Positions 28,717 through 37,382 of a DNA stretch of 64,000 nucleotides are shown piece after piece. A program made the position numbers and the translations under genes. The DNA lies in contig QCWE01000001.1 of assembly GCA_003149555.1 (NCBI GenBank), positions 62,001 to 126,000 on the forward strand, written 5' to 3'. Source of the stretch: Candidatus Aquiluna sp. XM-24bin5 (GTDB lineage Bacteria; Actinomycetota; Actinomycetia; Actinomycetales; Microbacteriaceae). The notes below the pieces were generated by a model that made no database searches, was not told where the DNA came from, and saw only the letters and a list, made by a program, of their open reading frames with translations. The stretch's first letter is position 1. Each line of letters starts with the position of its first letter.

Positions 28717-28732
28717 AGAATACAGGTAGCCT
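28717..28732. promoter_or_regulatory. Face-to-face divergent -10 boxes of dapD and dapE
   Basis: dapD: TATTCT on the minus strand (28717-28722), 7 bases before its ATG. dapE: TAGCCT on the plus strand (28727-28732), 7 bases before its ATG at 28740. Only four bases separate the boxes, and neither gene has a ribosome site, so both mRNAs appear leaderless. Confidence 0.6.
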
Positions 28733-28739
28733 TTTTGCC

Positions 28740-29810
28740 ATGGCCTCCCTGGATCTCACCAAGAACCTCGTAGAGCTAACTCTTGATGTTTGCAATATTG
28801 AGAGCGTCTCGGGATCCGAACAGGCACTTGCCAATGCAGTTTTCAATGCTCTAGATGGTTTGGACCACCTTGAGGTGATTCGAGATGGCAACTGCGTTGT
28901 CGCTAGGACCAACAGTGGCCTCGAGCGCGTGATCATTGCCGGTCACCTTGATACCGTGCCGCCAAACGGAAACCTTCCAGCCGAGCTCCACCATTTTGAG
29001 CGTGAACAGACCATTGTCGGTAGAGGCTCCGTGGACATGAAGGGCGGAGTGGCCGTGATGCTCAAACTCGCATTCGAGATTTCAAGTCCGGTCAAGGACA
29101 TCACCTGGATTTTTTATGACAACGAAGAGGTCTCCAGCGAACTAAATGGTCTGGGGCGGCTTGCGCGAAACCACCCCGAACTGTTTGAGGGCAGCTTTGC
29201 GATTCTGTGCGAACCGTCCAGTGGGCTAGTCGAGGGTGGCTGCAATGGCACCATGCGTGTAGTTGTTTCTACCTCGGGTAAGGCCGCCCACTCCGCTAGA
29301 CCGTGGATGGGAGAGAACGCAATTCACGCCCTAGATGCTGTCCTAGGCAAGCTAAATGTTTATGAGCCCCAGACCGTGGCTGTCGAGGGTTTGGAATACC
29401 GCGAGAGCCTAAATGCGGTAAGGATTTCTGGTGGAGTGGCCGGAAACGTAATCCCGGATAGCGCCGAGGTCGAGGTAAATTACCGCTTCGCACCCTCAAA
29501 GAGCGCAGCCGATGCTGAGGCTCACCTGCGCGAGGTTTTCTCAGGGTTTGATCTAGAGGTTGTTGATGTTGCCGAGGGCGCTAGGCCCGGACTGGATTCT
29601 GAGCTCGCCAAGGAGTTCTTGAGCGCAACGAATACGGTTGCCAGGCCAAAGTATGGCTGGACAGACGTTGCCAGATTCTCTGCGCTTGGGATACCCGCGG
29701 TCAACTATGGTCCGGGTGATCCATCGCTTGCTCATGCCGACAACGAGAATGTTCCAGTTGGCCACCTTTTTGATGTGGAGAGTGGGCTCAGGAGCTGGCT
29801 GGCTCGCTAG
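28740..29810 (+). CDS. dapE: Succinyl-diaminopimelate desuccinylase DapE
   Basis: Zinc M20-family hydrolase releasing LL-diaminopimelate. 356 residues. Metal and catalytic motifs: VIIAGHLDTVPPNGNLPA (ligand His, catalytic Asp), GRGSVDMKGGVAVMLKLA (bridging Asp), FYDNEEVSSELNGLGRLA (catalytic and ligand Glu), and VNYGPGDPSLAHADNENVP with the last His. Dimerisation domain between about 175 and 290. Shares its divergent promoter region with dapD. Confidence 0.94.
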   Translation: MASLDLTKNLVELTLDVCNIESVSGSEQALANAVFNALDGLDHLEVIRDGNCVVARTNSGLERVIIAGHLDTVPPNGNLPAELHHFEREQTIVGRGSVDMKGGVAVMLKLAFEISSPVKDITWIFYDNEEVSSELNGLGRLARNHPELFEGSFAILCEPSSGLVEGGCNGTMRVVVSTSGKAAHSARPWMGENAIHALDAVLGKLNVYEPQTVAVEGLEYRESLNAVRISGGVAGNVIPDSAEVEVNYRFAPSKSAADAEAHLREVFSGFDLEVVDVAEGARPGLDSELAKEFLSATNTVARPKYGWTDVARFSALGIPAVNYGPGDPSLAHADNENVPVGHLFDVESGLRSWLAR

Positions 29811-29838
29811 CGGGGTGGCAGAGGGCCCGTAAATCTGG

Positions 29839-29869
29839 GATAATTGGCCTTTCCGCAATTTCCAAGGAG
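29839..29869 (+). promoter_or_regulatory. Promoter and ribosome site of the DUF3117 gene
   Basis: GATAAT (29839-29844) is a near-consensus -10 box, and AAGGAG (29864-29869) lies 8 bases before the ATG at 29878. Unlike its neighbours this gene therefore has a leader of about 25-30 bases with a classical ribosome site, as expected for a highly translated small protein. Confidence 0.6.
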
Positions 29870-29877
29870 TTTTTCTG

Positions 29878-30051
29878 ATGGCAGCAATGAAGCCTCGCAC
29901 TGGTGATGGACCCATGGAGGCAGAGCGCGAGCCCCGCGGTTTGATTGTTTTGCGCGTCCCACTTGAAGGTGGTGGACGTTTGGTTGTGTCTGTGAACGAC
30001 GATGAGGCGAAGGCCCTGCACAAGGTACTAGAGGGCGTAATTAAGAAGTAA
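29878..30051 (+). CDS. DUF3117 small protein
   Basis: 57-residue protein of the actinobacterial DUF3117 family: MAAMKPRTGDGPMEAEREPR, then RGLIVLRVPLEGGGRLVVSV and NDDEAKALHKVLEGVI. Strong AAGGAG site. No signal peptide or membrane segment. Function unknown; highly conserved in length and sequence across the phylum as far as I recall. Its stop abuts the stop of the convergent O-methyltransferase gene with no gap. Confidence 0.92.
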   Translation: MAAMKPRTGDGPMEAEREPRGLIVLRVPLEGGGRLVVSVNDDEAKALHKVLEGVIKK

Positions 30052-30678
30052 CTACTTCTTCACCGCGACAAACAACCCATCTCCAACCAGGGAGATGCTT
30101 GCAATGAAGTCTTCGGCATCCGAGAATCCGTTGATTGCACTTCTGAGCGCAACGGTTTCATCTTCCCTCAGCGCTGGATTTGGAACCCTGTCTCGCCAGA
30201 GTGCGTGAGCGATAACCAAGACCCCACCCGGCTTCAGAAGCAAAACGGACTGAGCAAGAAGCGAGCCAAGATCATTGGGGTCGAGATCGAGGAATACTAA
30301 GTCGTAGGCGGACTCCGCCATGTTCCCCATGACCGCATTGGCCCTGCCGGAGATGACCCGAATTCGTGCCGGTGGGATCTGCGACTTCTTAAAGTTCTCC
30401 CTGGCAACGTTTTGATATTCGGGTTCTTCGTCGATAGTCGTTACTACAGAATCTTCACTGGCGCTGAGGAGCCAAAGTGCCGAGACTCCTGCTCCCGTGC
30501 CAACCTCAGCGATTGACCTTGCACGGGCAACTGCGGCTAGAAGGGCTAATTGATTGCCGGTTGCCGGGGTGATTGACTCAACACCAAGTTCCTCGGCGGT
30601 CTTTCGAGCGTCTTGAATATGTGCGGGCTCTGAGGCGAAGTCTTCTGCGAACTTCCAGCTTGCAATCTTGTCAATCAT
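30052..30678 (-). CDS. O-methyltransferase family 3 (SAM-dependent)
   Basis: About 208 residues from ATG 30678 (MIDKIASWKFAEDF, the family-typical opening); the frame stays open to TTG 30741, which would overlap the tatB promoter. TPATGNQLALLAAVARARSI and SAM motif AEVGTGAGVSALWLLS, then YDLVFLDLDPNDLGSLLAQS and LLKPGGVLVIAHALWRDRV. Homologues (Rv1220c type in mycobacteria) sit near sigE and tatB. Substrate unknown. Confidence 0.86.
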   Translation of the reverse strand: MIDKIASWKFAEDFASEPAHIQDARKTAEELGVESITPATGNQLALLAAVARARSIAEVGTGAGVSALWLLSASEDSVVTTIDEEPEYQNVARENFKKSQIPPARIRVISGRANAVMGNMAESAYDLVFLDLDPNDLGSLLAQSVLLLKPGGVLVIAHALWRDRVPNPALREDETVALRSAINGFSDAEDFIASISLVGDGLFVAVKK

Positions 30679-30731
30679 CTTGCGCTCAAGCTTAGGTAGC
30701 GAGATGGCATTTCCCTCGCATTCATTGGGGG

Positions 30732-30737
30732 TAAACT
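30732..30737 (+). promoter_or_regulatory. Leaderless -10 box of tatB
   Basis: TAAACT followed by GCAACGC (7 bases) and the ATG at 30745; no ribosome site. Confidence 0.5.
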
Positions 30738-30744
30738 GCAACGC

Positions 30745-31098
30745 ATGTTTGGTCTTAGCGCAGAGAAGCTATTGCTCCTTGCGCTACTTGCAGTGTTGAT
30801 CATTGGGCCTGAGCGGCTCCCCTACTACGCCAAGCAGATGGGCGAGTGGGTCAAAAAGGGCAAGCGCATGATTGACAATGCCCAGGAGCAAATGAAGAGC
30901 GAGCTGGGCGATGGTTTCGAAGATGTTGACTGGAAGAAGCTTGACCCAAGGCAGTATGACCCTAGAAGAATTGTGCGTGACGCGCTCCGCGAAGAAAAGC
31001 GCAAGCCGAATGCTGCAGAGACCCTCAACAGGGCTAAGCCCCCACAGAAGCCTCTCGAGCTAGGGGAGACCCCACCTTTCGACCTAGAGTCGACCTAG
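30745..31098 (+). CDS. tatB: Twin-arginine translocase component TatB
   Basis: 117 residues: one N-terminal membrane helix MFGLSAEKLLLLALLAVLII, the GPERLPYYAKQ hinge, an amphipathic helix (GEWVKKGKRMIDNAQEQMKS) and a disordered Pro/Lys-rich tail. TatB rather than TatA by length and the GPERLP motif. It functions with TatA and TatC, which are not in the window; separate tatB near mrp is usual in actinobacteria. Two bases from the convergent aldehyde dehydrogenase gene. Confidence 0.9.
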   Translation: MFGLSAEKLLLLALLAVLIIGPERLPYYAKQMGEWVKKGKRMIDNAQEQMKSELGDGFEDVDWKKLDPRQYDPRRIVRDALREEKRKPNAAETLNRAKPPQKPLELGETPPFDLEST

Positions 31099-31100
31099 GC

Positions 31101-32576
31101 CTAAATCTTCCCCATCCAGCGGGCTAGCTTTGTCATAAGTGGCGCCATCTTCCTATAGTCCCTGGCCCTATTTGGGAGCCCAATAGGTAATTTGTTGGCC
31201 ACTCCGATTGTTCGATTCTCCGTGAAACGCAGCAGGCCATCAGGACCTGATCGCCTGTTCATACCGGACTGTTTCATGCCACCCATTGGAGCTGCCATGG
31301 TTGCCATCGAGGCCCTGTAGCCCTCATTGATGTTGACTGAGCCCGCCATGAGTCTCGATGCAATATCCATGGCGGCTTTCTTGTCTCCTACGACCGATGC
31401 ATTTAGTCCGTACTCGGTTGCATTTGCCAATTGCACAGCCTCGTCAAGGCTGTCGTAACCAACAAGGGCGATTACCGGACCAAAGACCTCTTTGTGAAGA
31501 ATCTCAGCGCCTTGGGGAATGTCAGCAAGCACTGTGGGCGCATAGAAGTTAGGTCCAATCTCCCTCAGGACCTTTCCGCCGGTCACGAGCCTGGCACCCT
31601 CATCGATGGCGCGCTGGACAAAACCGCTCACTCTTTCGAGCTGAGCCACAGAGCTAAGCGCACCGAGATCGTATTCAAATTGCGAGGAAGAACCGACCTT
31701 GAGGGACTCGACGCGGTTTTTGAGCTCGAGTTCAAACGCTGCCATCGCATGATTCGGCACGTAGAGGCGCTCAATTGAGACGCACAGCTGACCGGCGTTG
31801 CCAAACGCACTTGCCAGTACCATCTCTGCGGCCTCGGAAACGTTGGCTCCGGGCAAGACAATCATCGGGTTCTTGCCACCAAGCTCCAGGGAGTAGCCGA
31901 TAAGCCTGCTCGCTGCTCTCTGGGCAACTAGCTTCCCCGTTGCCGTTGAGCCCGTGAAAGCGAGGTAGTCGCAGTGGTCAATAAGTGCATTTCCAACTTC
32001 ACTGGCTTCGCCGTGCACTACCTGCCAGATGAGCTCGGGCACACCTGCCGAAACAGCAATGTCTCTAGCCATGAGGACCGTTTTAGCGGTTTGGTTGTCG
32101 GCCTTCTGCACCACAGCATTGCCAGCCATAAGGGCTGGGATCACATCCATCATGGTCAGCGCGAGGGGGTAGTTCCAGGGGGTAACGATCCCCACGGCAC
32201 CGACAGGAGCCGGCTCGGTGTAAGCGGTAATCAGCAGCGGAACACCGCCGCGAACCTTCTGCCGCTTCATTAGCTTTGGAGCCACTTTTGCGTAGTAGGA
32301 GATTGCGGCCAGCGCTCCCGTGATCTCCTCAAAGGCGTGGGAGCGAGACTTGCCAGTCTCCTTCTGGAGCATGTCCATCAGATCTTCTTGCTTTGCAATC
32401 AAAGAATCCACAAGCTGGCTGGCGACGCGAGCCCTGGCCTTGCCGCCTATGGCGGCCCATGCGGGCTGGGCCTCTCTCGCGCTTTGAAAACGCAGCGCCA
32501 CATCACTAGCGGAGTGGGCGTCGATTTCGTGGAGCTTATTACCGGTTAGCGGGTCAACAACTTTGATACTGGCCAT
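31101..32576 (-). CDS. NAD(P)-dependent aldehyde dehydrogenase (succinate-semialdehyde type)
   Basis: 491 residues, aldehyde dehydrogenase superfamily: VGIVTPWNYPLALTMMDVIP (Rossmann entry), TGSTATGKLVAQRAA, catalytic Glu in LELGGKNPMIVLPGANVSEA and catalytic Cys in AFGNAGQLCVSIERLYVPNH; PMGGMKQSGMNRRSGPDG near the end. The closest group is succinate-semialdehyde dehydrogenase, but the substrate is not certain and no GABA genes are near. Confidence 0.88.
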   Translation of the reverse strand: MASIKVVDPLTGNKLHEIDAHSASDVALRFQSAREAQPAWAAIGGKARARVASQLVDSLIAKQEDLMDMLQKETGKSRSHAFEEITGALAAISYYAKVAPKLMKRQKVRGGVPLLITAYTEPAPVGAVGIVTPWNYPLALTMMDVIPALMAGNAVVQKADNQTAKTVLMARDIAVSAGVPELIWQVVHGEASEVGNALIDHCDYLAFTGSTATGKLVAQRAASRLIGYSLELGGKNPMIVLPGANVSEAAEMVLASAFGNAGQLCVSIERLYVPNHAMAAFELELKNRVESLKVGSSSQFEYDLGALSSVAQLERVSGFVQRAIDEGARLVTGGKVLREIGPNFYAPTVLADIPQGAEILHKEVFGPVIALVGYDSLDEAVQLANATEYGLNASVVGDKKAAMDIASRLMAGSVNINEGYRASMATMAAPMGGMKQSGMNRRSGPDGLLRFTENRTIGVANKLPIGLPNRARDYRKMAPLMTKLARWMGKI

Positions 32577-32582
32577 GGCTAT

Positions 32583-33686
32583 TTAAACGGGATTAATCCC
32601 GAGCTTCTTCCCGCTTAGCCCCCTTGGTATTGCGGCCAGTTTCGTCGCAATTTCCGAGATGGCTAGCGCCGCAGGGTCACTAGGCAAAGATGCCACTATT
32701 GGCGCACCATTATCACTTGCCTCTCGAAGGCTTTCACTGATTGGTATCTGCCCTAATAGGTCTACTTTCTCGCCAGATAACTCACTGAGTCTTTTGGTCA
32801 CTGCCGCTCCACCGCCAGCTCCGAAGAGGTTGTGCCTTTTGCCGTCTACCTCAAGAAAACTCATGTTTTCGATTACCCCAAGAATGCTCTGTCCAGTTTG
32901 GAGTCCGATCGCACCAGAGCGCTCTGCAACGGTCGCGGCCGCTGCCTGTGGAGTGGTGACGACTATCGACATGGCCCCCGGCAAGAGCTGTCCGAGGCTA
33001 ATTGCCACATCCCCGGTTCCGGGTGGAAGATCCACCACTAGGAAATCCAGGTCAGACCAATACACATCCGTCAGGAACTGCTCAACGGCGCGATGTAGCA
33101 TCGGCCCGCGCCAACCAACGGGTTTGTTGTCCTCAACAAAGAAGCCAATTGAGATAACCCTTACGTCATGGGCGATGGGCGGCAGCATCAGCTCATCTAC
33201 CTTTGTGGGACGCGAATCAATGCCCATGATGCCGGGTATTGAGTAGCCAAAAATATCCGCATCCAGCAGACCAACGTTGTGCCCCTGCTTTGCAAGGGCG
33301 ACCGCGAGGTTCGCGGTGATAGTCGACTTTCCGACCCCGCCCTTACCGCTACCGACAAAGAGGACTTTTGTTAGAGAACCCTCCTGGGCAAAGGGGTTGT
33401 GTCTAATTGGCTTGTCTCCGCGAAGTTTTTGCTTGAGCTCATCTCGCTCGGATGCACTCATTGTGGTCATCTGAACTTCGACCCGGTCGAACACTGCTGC
33501 CAAGGCCTCGTTCACGTCCCGCTCGATTGATTGTGCGGCCGGGCAGCCAACAATAGTCAGCTTTATCTCTGCGGTAATTGCTGAGTTGGTCTCTGTGAGC
33601 TTTCCGACCATACCCAGCTCTGTTATGGGTCTTCTGAGTTCAGGGTCGATGACCTTGCTCAGAGCCGCAAGTGCCCTATTGCTCAT
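32583..33686 (-). CDS. mrp: Mrp/ApbC-type Fe-S carrier P-loop ATPase
   Basis: 367 residues. N-terminal MIP18/DUF59 domain (VIDPELRRPITELGMVGKL; IVGCPAAQSIERDVNEAL), then a deviant Walker A loop VGSGKGGVGKSTITANLAVA at about residues 111-130, LDADIFGYSIPGIMG, and VVDLPPGTGDVAISLGQLLP. Nbp35/ApbC homologues load Fe-S clusters; clients here could include IlvD and LeuC. The C-terminal CxxC seen in many homologues is not evident. Overlaps DUF1003 by ATGA. Confidence 0.93.
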   Translation of the reverse strand: MSNRALAALSKVIDPELRRPITELGMVGKLTETNSAITAEIKLTIVGCPAAQSIERDVNEALAAVFDRVEVQMTTMSASERDELKQKLRGDKPIRHNPFAQEGSLTKVLFVGSGKGGVGKSTITANLAVALAKQGHNVGLLDADIFGYSIPGIMGIDSRPTKVDELMLPPIAHDVRVISIGFFVEDNKPVGWRGPMLHRAVEQFLTDVYWSDLDFLVVDLPPGTGDVAISLGQLLPGAMSIVVTTPQAAAATVAERSGAIGLQTGQSILGVIENMSFLEVDGKRHNLFGAGGGAAVTKRLSELSGEKVDLLGQIPISESLREASDNGAPIVASLPSDPAALAISEIATKLAAIPRGLSGKKLGINPV

Positions 33687-34195
33687 TTGGTTTTCTTTGA
33701 GCGCTTTGGCTTATTTAGCTCCTCGAGGAGCTCTGCCATTGCCTGCCTGACCTCGTCGCGAACATGGTCTCTGGTCGCCACCTCTTCAATCGCCAGACGA
33801 AGCGCTGCAACCTCTCGAGCGAGGTATTCGGTGTCGGCAAGGTTCTGCTCGGCTCTCTGGCGATCCTGCTCAAATTTGACCCGGTCCCGATCGTCCTGGC
33901 GGTTTTGAGCCAACAGAATCAGCGGAGCAGCATACGAGGCCTGGAGAGACAAGATGAGCGTGAGGAGCGTGAAGTTCAGTGCTCTGGGATCAAATTGGGC
34001 TCCGGTGGGAGCCAGGGTATTCCAAGTCAGCCAGAGCGCTACGAAGACCGTCATCGCGATCAGGAAAGCTCCGGTACCCATTGCACGGGCAAACCGCTCC
34101 GAAATCCGGCCAACCGTCTCTTGGCTCAGATACGGCATACGGAAGAGGCTCCGCCTGCCAAGAGGTCGCTCCAGCTGAGATTGGTTTCTAGCCAT
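33683..34195 (-). CDS. DUF1003 membrane protein
   Basis: 170 residues. Two membrane helices: about 44-62 (MGTGAFLIAMTVFVALWLTW) and 75-97 (FTLLTLILSLQASYAAPLIL), followed by a coiled cytosolic tail (DDRDRVKFEQDRQRAEQNLA) that ends in basic KPKRSKKTK. LSLQASYAAPLILLAQNRQD is the DUF1003 signature. Function unknown; start overlaps the MgtE-like stop and its stop overlaps mrp, giving a coupled trio. Confidence 0.88.
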   Translation of the reverse strand: MARNQSQLERPLGRRSLFRMPYLSQETVGRISERFARAMGTGAFLIAMTVFVALWLTWNTLAPTGAQFDPRALNFTLLTLILSLQASYAAPLILLAQNRQDDRDRVKFEQDRQRAEQNLADTEYLAREVAALRLAIEEVATRDHVRDEVRQAMAELLEELNKPKRSKKTK

Positions 34196-35433
34196 TAGCT
34201 CTCCTCCTCACTTCTCCAGTCATCCGGAAGCAGATGATCGAGGACGTCGTCCACCGTTACCGCGCCAATGAGGTGGCGCTCGGAATCAATTACTGGCAGT
34301 GCCACGAGGTCATAAGTTGCAAGGTCACGGTGAATCTGTCCGATCGGTGTGTGTGCATCGATTGGCTCTTGCTCGCTATCCAGAAGGGTTCCAAGACGCT
34401 CGCTCGGCGGGTAACGCAGCAGTTTCTGGAAGTGCACCACACCTAGGTATCTGCCGGCAGGAGTCTCATAGGGTGGCATGGTCACAAAGACCTGTGCTGC
34501 AAGAACCGGCTCCACTTCTCTCCTGCGGATCAAAGCCAAGGCCTCGGCAACTGTCGTGTCGGCAGCGCAAATGATCGGCTCCGGAGTCATCAGACCACCC
34601 GCTGTATATGGTTCATATTTGAGAAGCTGACGGATATCCTCAGCCTCCTCGTCGTCCATGAGACCAAGCAGAGCCTCTGCCCGCTCTGAGCTCAAATTGG
34701 CCATCAGGTCGGCAGCATCGTCCGGTCCCATTAGATCCAGCACCTCAGCGGCTCGCTCATCCTCAAGGTCGTTGATGATTTCCAGCTGCTCGTCCTCCGG
34801 GAGCTCTTCAAGCAGATCAGCAAGACGCTCGTCATCGAGCTCCTCGGCAAGAGCCAACATCCGATCCTCGGGCAGGTCTAAAACGGCGGTTGCAAGGTCT
34901 GCTGGCCTGAGGTCTGCAACCGCGCTCAACAGCTGCTGGGCATCCTGATCCTGGGGGTCCTCTTGGTTTTCCGAGACGTCTTGCCAGAGCACGAACTCAG
35001 TTGGACCCTTTGCAAAGGGGAGTGCCGTGGACTTGGGTCTTCTGACGAAGAGCTCAGTCTGGATCCACTCTCCGCGCTTGTTCTTTTCGATCGCGAAGTC
35101 TTCGATTGTTGCGACTTTTTTGTCGGCCAGAAGCGTCACTTTGCGACCGAGGATCTCTGCGATTGCCCTGACCTCCTGCCCGCGCTGGGAGAACCTTCTG
35201 AGATCAATCAGCCCGTTAGTTATGACCTGGCCAGGCGCAATGGCCGTGACTCGGGTAATGGGGAGGAAGACCCTCCTGCGGCCGGAAATCTCAATGATGA
35301 AGCCGGTCGCCCTGGGGGCAACAGTCTTTCGATAGGCCATCAGAACATCGACTACCTTGCCCACTCGATCGCCCTGGGGGTCAAAGACCCCGCAGCCCAC
35401 GAGGCGAGCCACAAATACCCTTGTTGCGCTCAT
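34195..35433 (-). CDS. Soluble MgtE-N/CBS protein lacking the channel domain
   Basis: 412 residues. N-terminal PRC-barrel-like part (FVARLVGCGVFDPQGDRVGK; AKVATIEDFAIEKNKRGEW region), then the MgtE N-terminal superhelix with acidic repeats (ALAEELDDERLADLLEELPE; EIINDLEDERAAEVLDLMGP) and a CBS pair (YTAGGLMTPEPIICAADTTV; GAVTVDDVLDHLLPDDW). The five-helix Mg channel is absent and no membrane helix is seen, so it is a regulator-like protein, not a transporter. Such proteins next to DUF1003 and mrp are known in actinobacteria; role unproven. Confidence 0.87.
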   Translation of the reverse strand: MSATRVFVARLVGCGVFDPQGDRVGKVVDVLMAYRKTVAPRATGFIIEISGRRRVFLPITRVTAIAPGQVITNGLIDLRRFSQRGQEVRAIAEILGRKVTLLADKKVATIEDFAIEKNKRGEWIQTELFVRRPKSTALPFAKGPTEFVLWQDVSENQEDPQDQDAQQLLSAVADLRPADLATAVLDLPEDRMLALAEELDDERLADLLEELPEDEQLEIINDLEDERAAEVLDLMGPDDAADLMANLSSERAEALLGLMDDEEAEDIRQLLKYEPYTAGGLMTPEPIICAADTTVAEALALIRRREVEPVLAAQVFVTMPPYETPAGRYLGVVHFQKLLRYPPSERLGTLLDSEQEPIDAHTPIGQIHRDLATYDLVALPVIDSERHLIGAVTVDDVLDHLLPDDWRSEEES

Positions 35434-35478
35434 AGAGATACCTCGCTAGCCGCTTCGAATTCGTGAAACAATTTGAAC

Positions 35479-35985
35479 ATGTCCGAAGCCAAGAACAACT
35501 CTAGAAGCAAACAGGTTGGGCCCACAGTCCCTAAGGGACACGTTCTAGGCGAATTTACCAACTATCAAGAGGCATCTGCAATGGTGGACAAGCTATTGCA
35601 GGGAGATTTCAAAGCAACGGATGTCTCAATTGTCGGCCACGATCCAGTGCTGGTGGAGAGAGTTCGAAGCCGCCTTGGCTATGGCCGGGTTGCCGCCTCG
35701 GGCGCACTCACGGGCTTTTGGATTGGCCTCATTTTTGCGCTTCTGATTGGTGCAGGGGTAACGGTGATGCCAGACGGTGGTATTTCTTATAACCCTCAGG
35801 AGTTTGCGGCGGTATTGGTAATCAGCGCAGGCTTTGGAATGCTTTTCAACATTGTCCGCTTCAGCGTCTCAAAGAACCGCAGGGCTTTTGTCTCCCAGCA
35901 GGCACCTGTTGCAACCAGATATCAGGTGATTGTTCCCGAGGCCCAGGCTGGCCTTGCCCACAAGGCTCTAGCCGGCAACGGCTAA
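35479..35985 (+). CDS. General-stress-protein-17M-like membrane protein
   Basis: 168 residues from ATG 35479. A soluble N-terminal domain (LGEFTNYQEASAMVDKLLQG, ATDVSIVGHDPVLVERVRSR) is followed by a Gly-rich hairpin of two membrane segments, about 78-98 (ASGALTGFWIGLIFALLIGA) and 113-131, and a C-terminal VATRYQVIVPE strand. This matches the YflT/GSP17M-like heat-induced family in outline. Divergent from the MgtE-like operon. Function unknown. Confidence 0.78.
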   Translation: MSEAKNNSRSKQVGPTVPKGHVLGEFTNYQEASAMVDKLLQGDFKATDVSIVGHDPVLVERVRSRLGYGRVAASGALTGFWIGLIFALLIGAGVTVMPDGGISYNPQEFAAVLVISAGFGMLFNIVRFSVSKNRRAFVSQQAPVATRYQVIVPEAQAGLAHKALAGNG

Positions 35986-37365
35986 CTGGTTATCGGCAAA
36001 CCAACGCTCAATCTTTTCGGGGTGCCGGGGCAAACCCGCACTGAGGTTTTCGCAGCCACTCTCGGTGACTAGAACGTTGTCCTCAATTCTCACGCCGATT
36101 CCGCGGTAGCTCTCGGGAACGGTGAGGTCGTTTGCGTGGAAATAGAGACCGGGCTCAATCGTGAACACCATTCCTGGTTGCAAGATGCCGTCCTGGTAGT
36201 GCTCCCTTCTCGCCTGGGCACAGTCGTGTACATCTATCCCAAGGTGATGGCTGGTTCCGTGAACCATGTAGCGCCGATGGTGCTGGTTCTCTTCCTTCAG
36301 CGCCTCTTCCGCTGTCACGGGTATCAGGCCCAGCTCAGCGACTCGACGAGCAATGACTGCGATTGCGGCATTGTGGACCTCGCGGAACTTGATTCCTGGT
36401 TTGACAACTGAAAACGCGGCGTCAGCTGCCTCCAAAACGGTGTCGTAGACCCAACGCTGCTCTTTGGTGAATTTGCCGGACACCGGGATAGTGCGAGTGA
36501 TATCTGCGGTGTAAAGACTGTCGAGCTCGACCCCGGCGTCCACAAGTATCAGATCGCCGTTTTTAACTTCGCCATCGTTTTTGGTCCAGTGCAAAATACA
36601 CGCATGAGGCCCGGAAGCAGCGATTGTCTCGTAGCCAATGTCATAACCCTCCTGTCGAGCCCTGGAGAAGAATGCGGTCTCAACTACCCGCTCGCCGCGA
36701 GACTTTCTAGAGGCAACCGGCAAAGATGCCGCAACGTCTGAGAACCCGGAAATAGTAATCTCGACGGCCTTACGCATTTGAGCAATCTCCCACTCGTCTT
36801 TTACAAAGCGCATTTCGGACAGGGTTGTTGCAAGTTTCTTGTTCTTTTGCGTGATGGGCTTTGGAAGTGTTTCGAGGTACTTATCGAGCTTCTTGATGTC
36901 TGCGGTCTTGATTCCCAGCTGAGTCTCCACCTGAGCGAGCGTCGGCCTGGGCCCGACCCAGAATTCTCCAATTGCGGGGTTTGCAAAGAACTCGTCTGAA
37001 TTTTTGCCCGCTGTCGGCATCAAAAAAAGCCTTGCTTTGTGGGTCTTGGTCCTGGCATCAATCACCAGCACCGCGCCGGGGACCGTCGCGCTACCCCATC
37101 CGGTGAGATGCGTAAAGGCACTGTCTGGGCGATAGCGGTAGTCGGTGTCATTGGCCCTAACGCGCGGCTTTCCAGCCTCAATCAAGAGAACCTTGCCCGG
37201 GAAGTGCTTTGCCAGCTCAGCCCTTCTCCTTGCGGCATAGTCAGCTACTGACCATCTCTTGATTTCCTGACCCTCGAGCTCACCCCACTGCGAACCGATG
37301 AAGTCCATGAACTTCTTGCTCTGAGGCGTGCGGGATCGATTGGTGGCGTTCTTAGATTTACCCAT
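35968..37365 (-). CDS. pepP: Xaa-Pro aminopeptidase P (M24 family)
   Basis: 465 residues from ATG 37365; the frame is open 14 codons further but that would enter the PHP gene. Removes N-terminal residues preceding proline. N-terminal domain RYRPDSAFTHLTGWG; pita-bread metal ligands: both Asp in ILVDAGVELDSLYTADITRT, His in MVHGTSHHLGIDVHD, Glu in VFTIEPGLYFHAND, Glu in RGIGVRIEDNVLVTESG. 3' end overlaps the stress-protein gene by 18 bases. Confidence 0.93.
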   Translation of the reverse strand: MGKSKNATNRSRTPQSKKFMDFIGSQWGELEGQEIKRWSVADYAARRRAELAKHFPGKVLLIEAGKPRVRANDTDYRYRPDSAFTHLTGWGSATVPGAVLVIDARTKTHKARLFLMPTAGKNSDEFFANPAIGEFWVGPRPTLAQVETQLGIKTADIKKLDKYLETLPKPITQKNKKLATTLSEMRFVKDEWEIAQMRKAVEITISGFSDVAASLPVASRKSRGERVVETAFFSRARQEGYDIGYETIAASGPHACILHWTKNDGEVKNGDLILVDAGVELDSLYTADITRTIPVSGKFTKEQRWVYDTVLEAADAAFSVVKPGIKFREVHNAAIAVIARRVAELGLIPVTAEEALKEENQHHRRYMVHGTSHHLGIDVHDCAQARREHYQDGILQPGMVFTIEPGLYFHANDLTVPESYRGIGVRIEDNVLVTESGCENLSAGLPRHPEKIERWFADNQLAVAG

Positions 37366-37370
37366 GCGAC

Positions 37371-37377
37371 TATTCTG
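37371..37377. promoter_or_regulatory. Overlapping divergent -10 boxes of pepP and PHP gene
   Basis: Plus: TATTCT (37371-37376), 6 bases before the GTG at 37383. Minus: CAGAAT (complement 37372-37377), 6 bases before the pepP ATG at 37365. Only 17 bases lie between the two start codons, leaving no room for leaders. Confidence 0.5.
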
Positions 37378-37382
37378 CTCCT

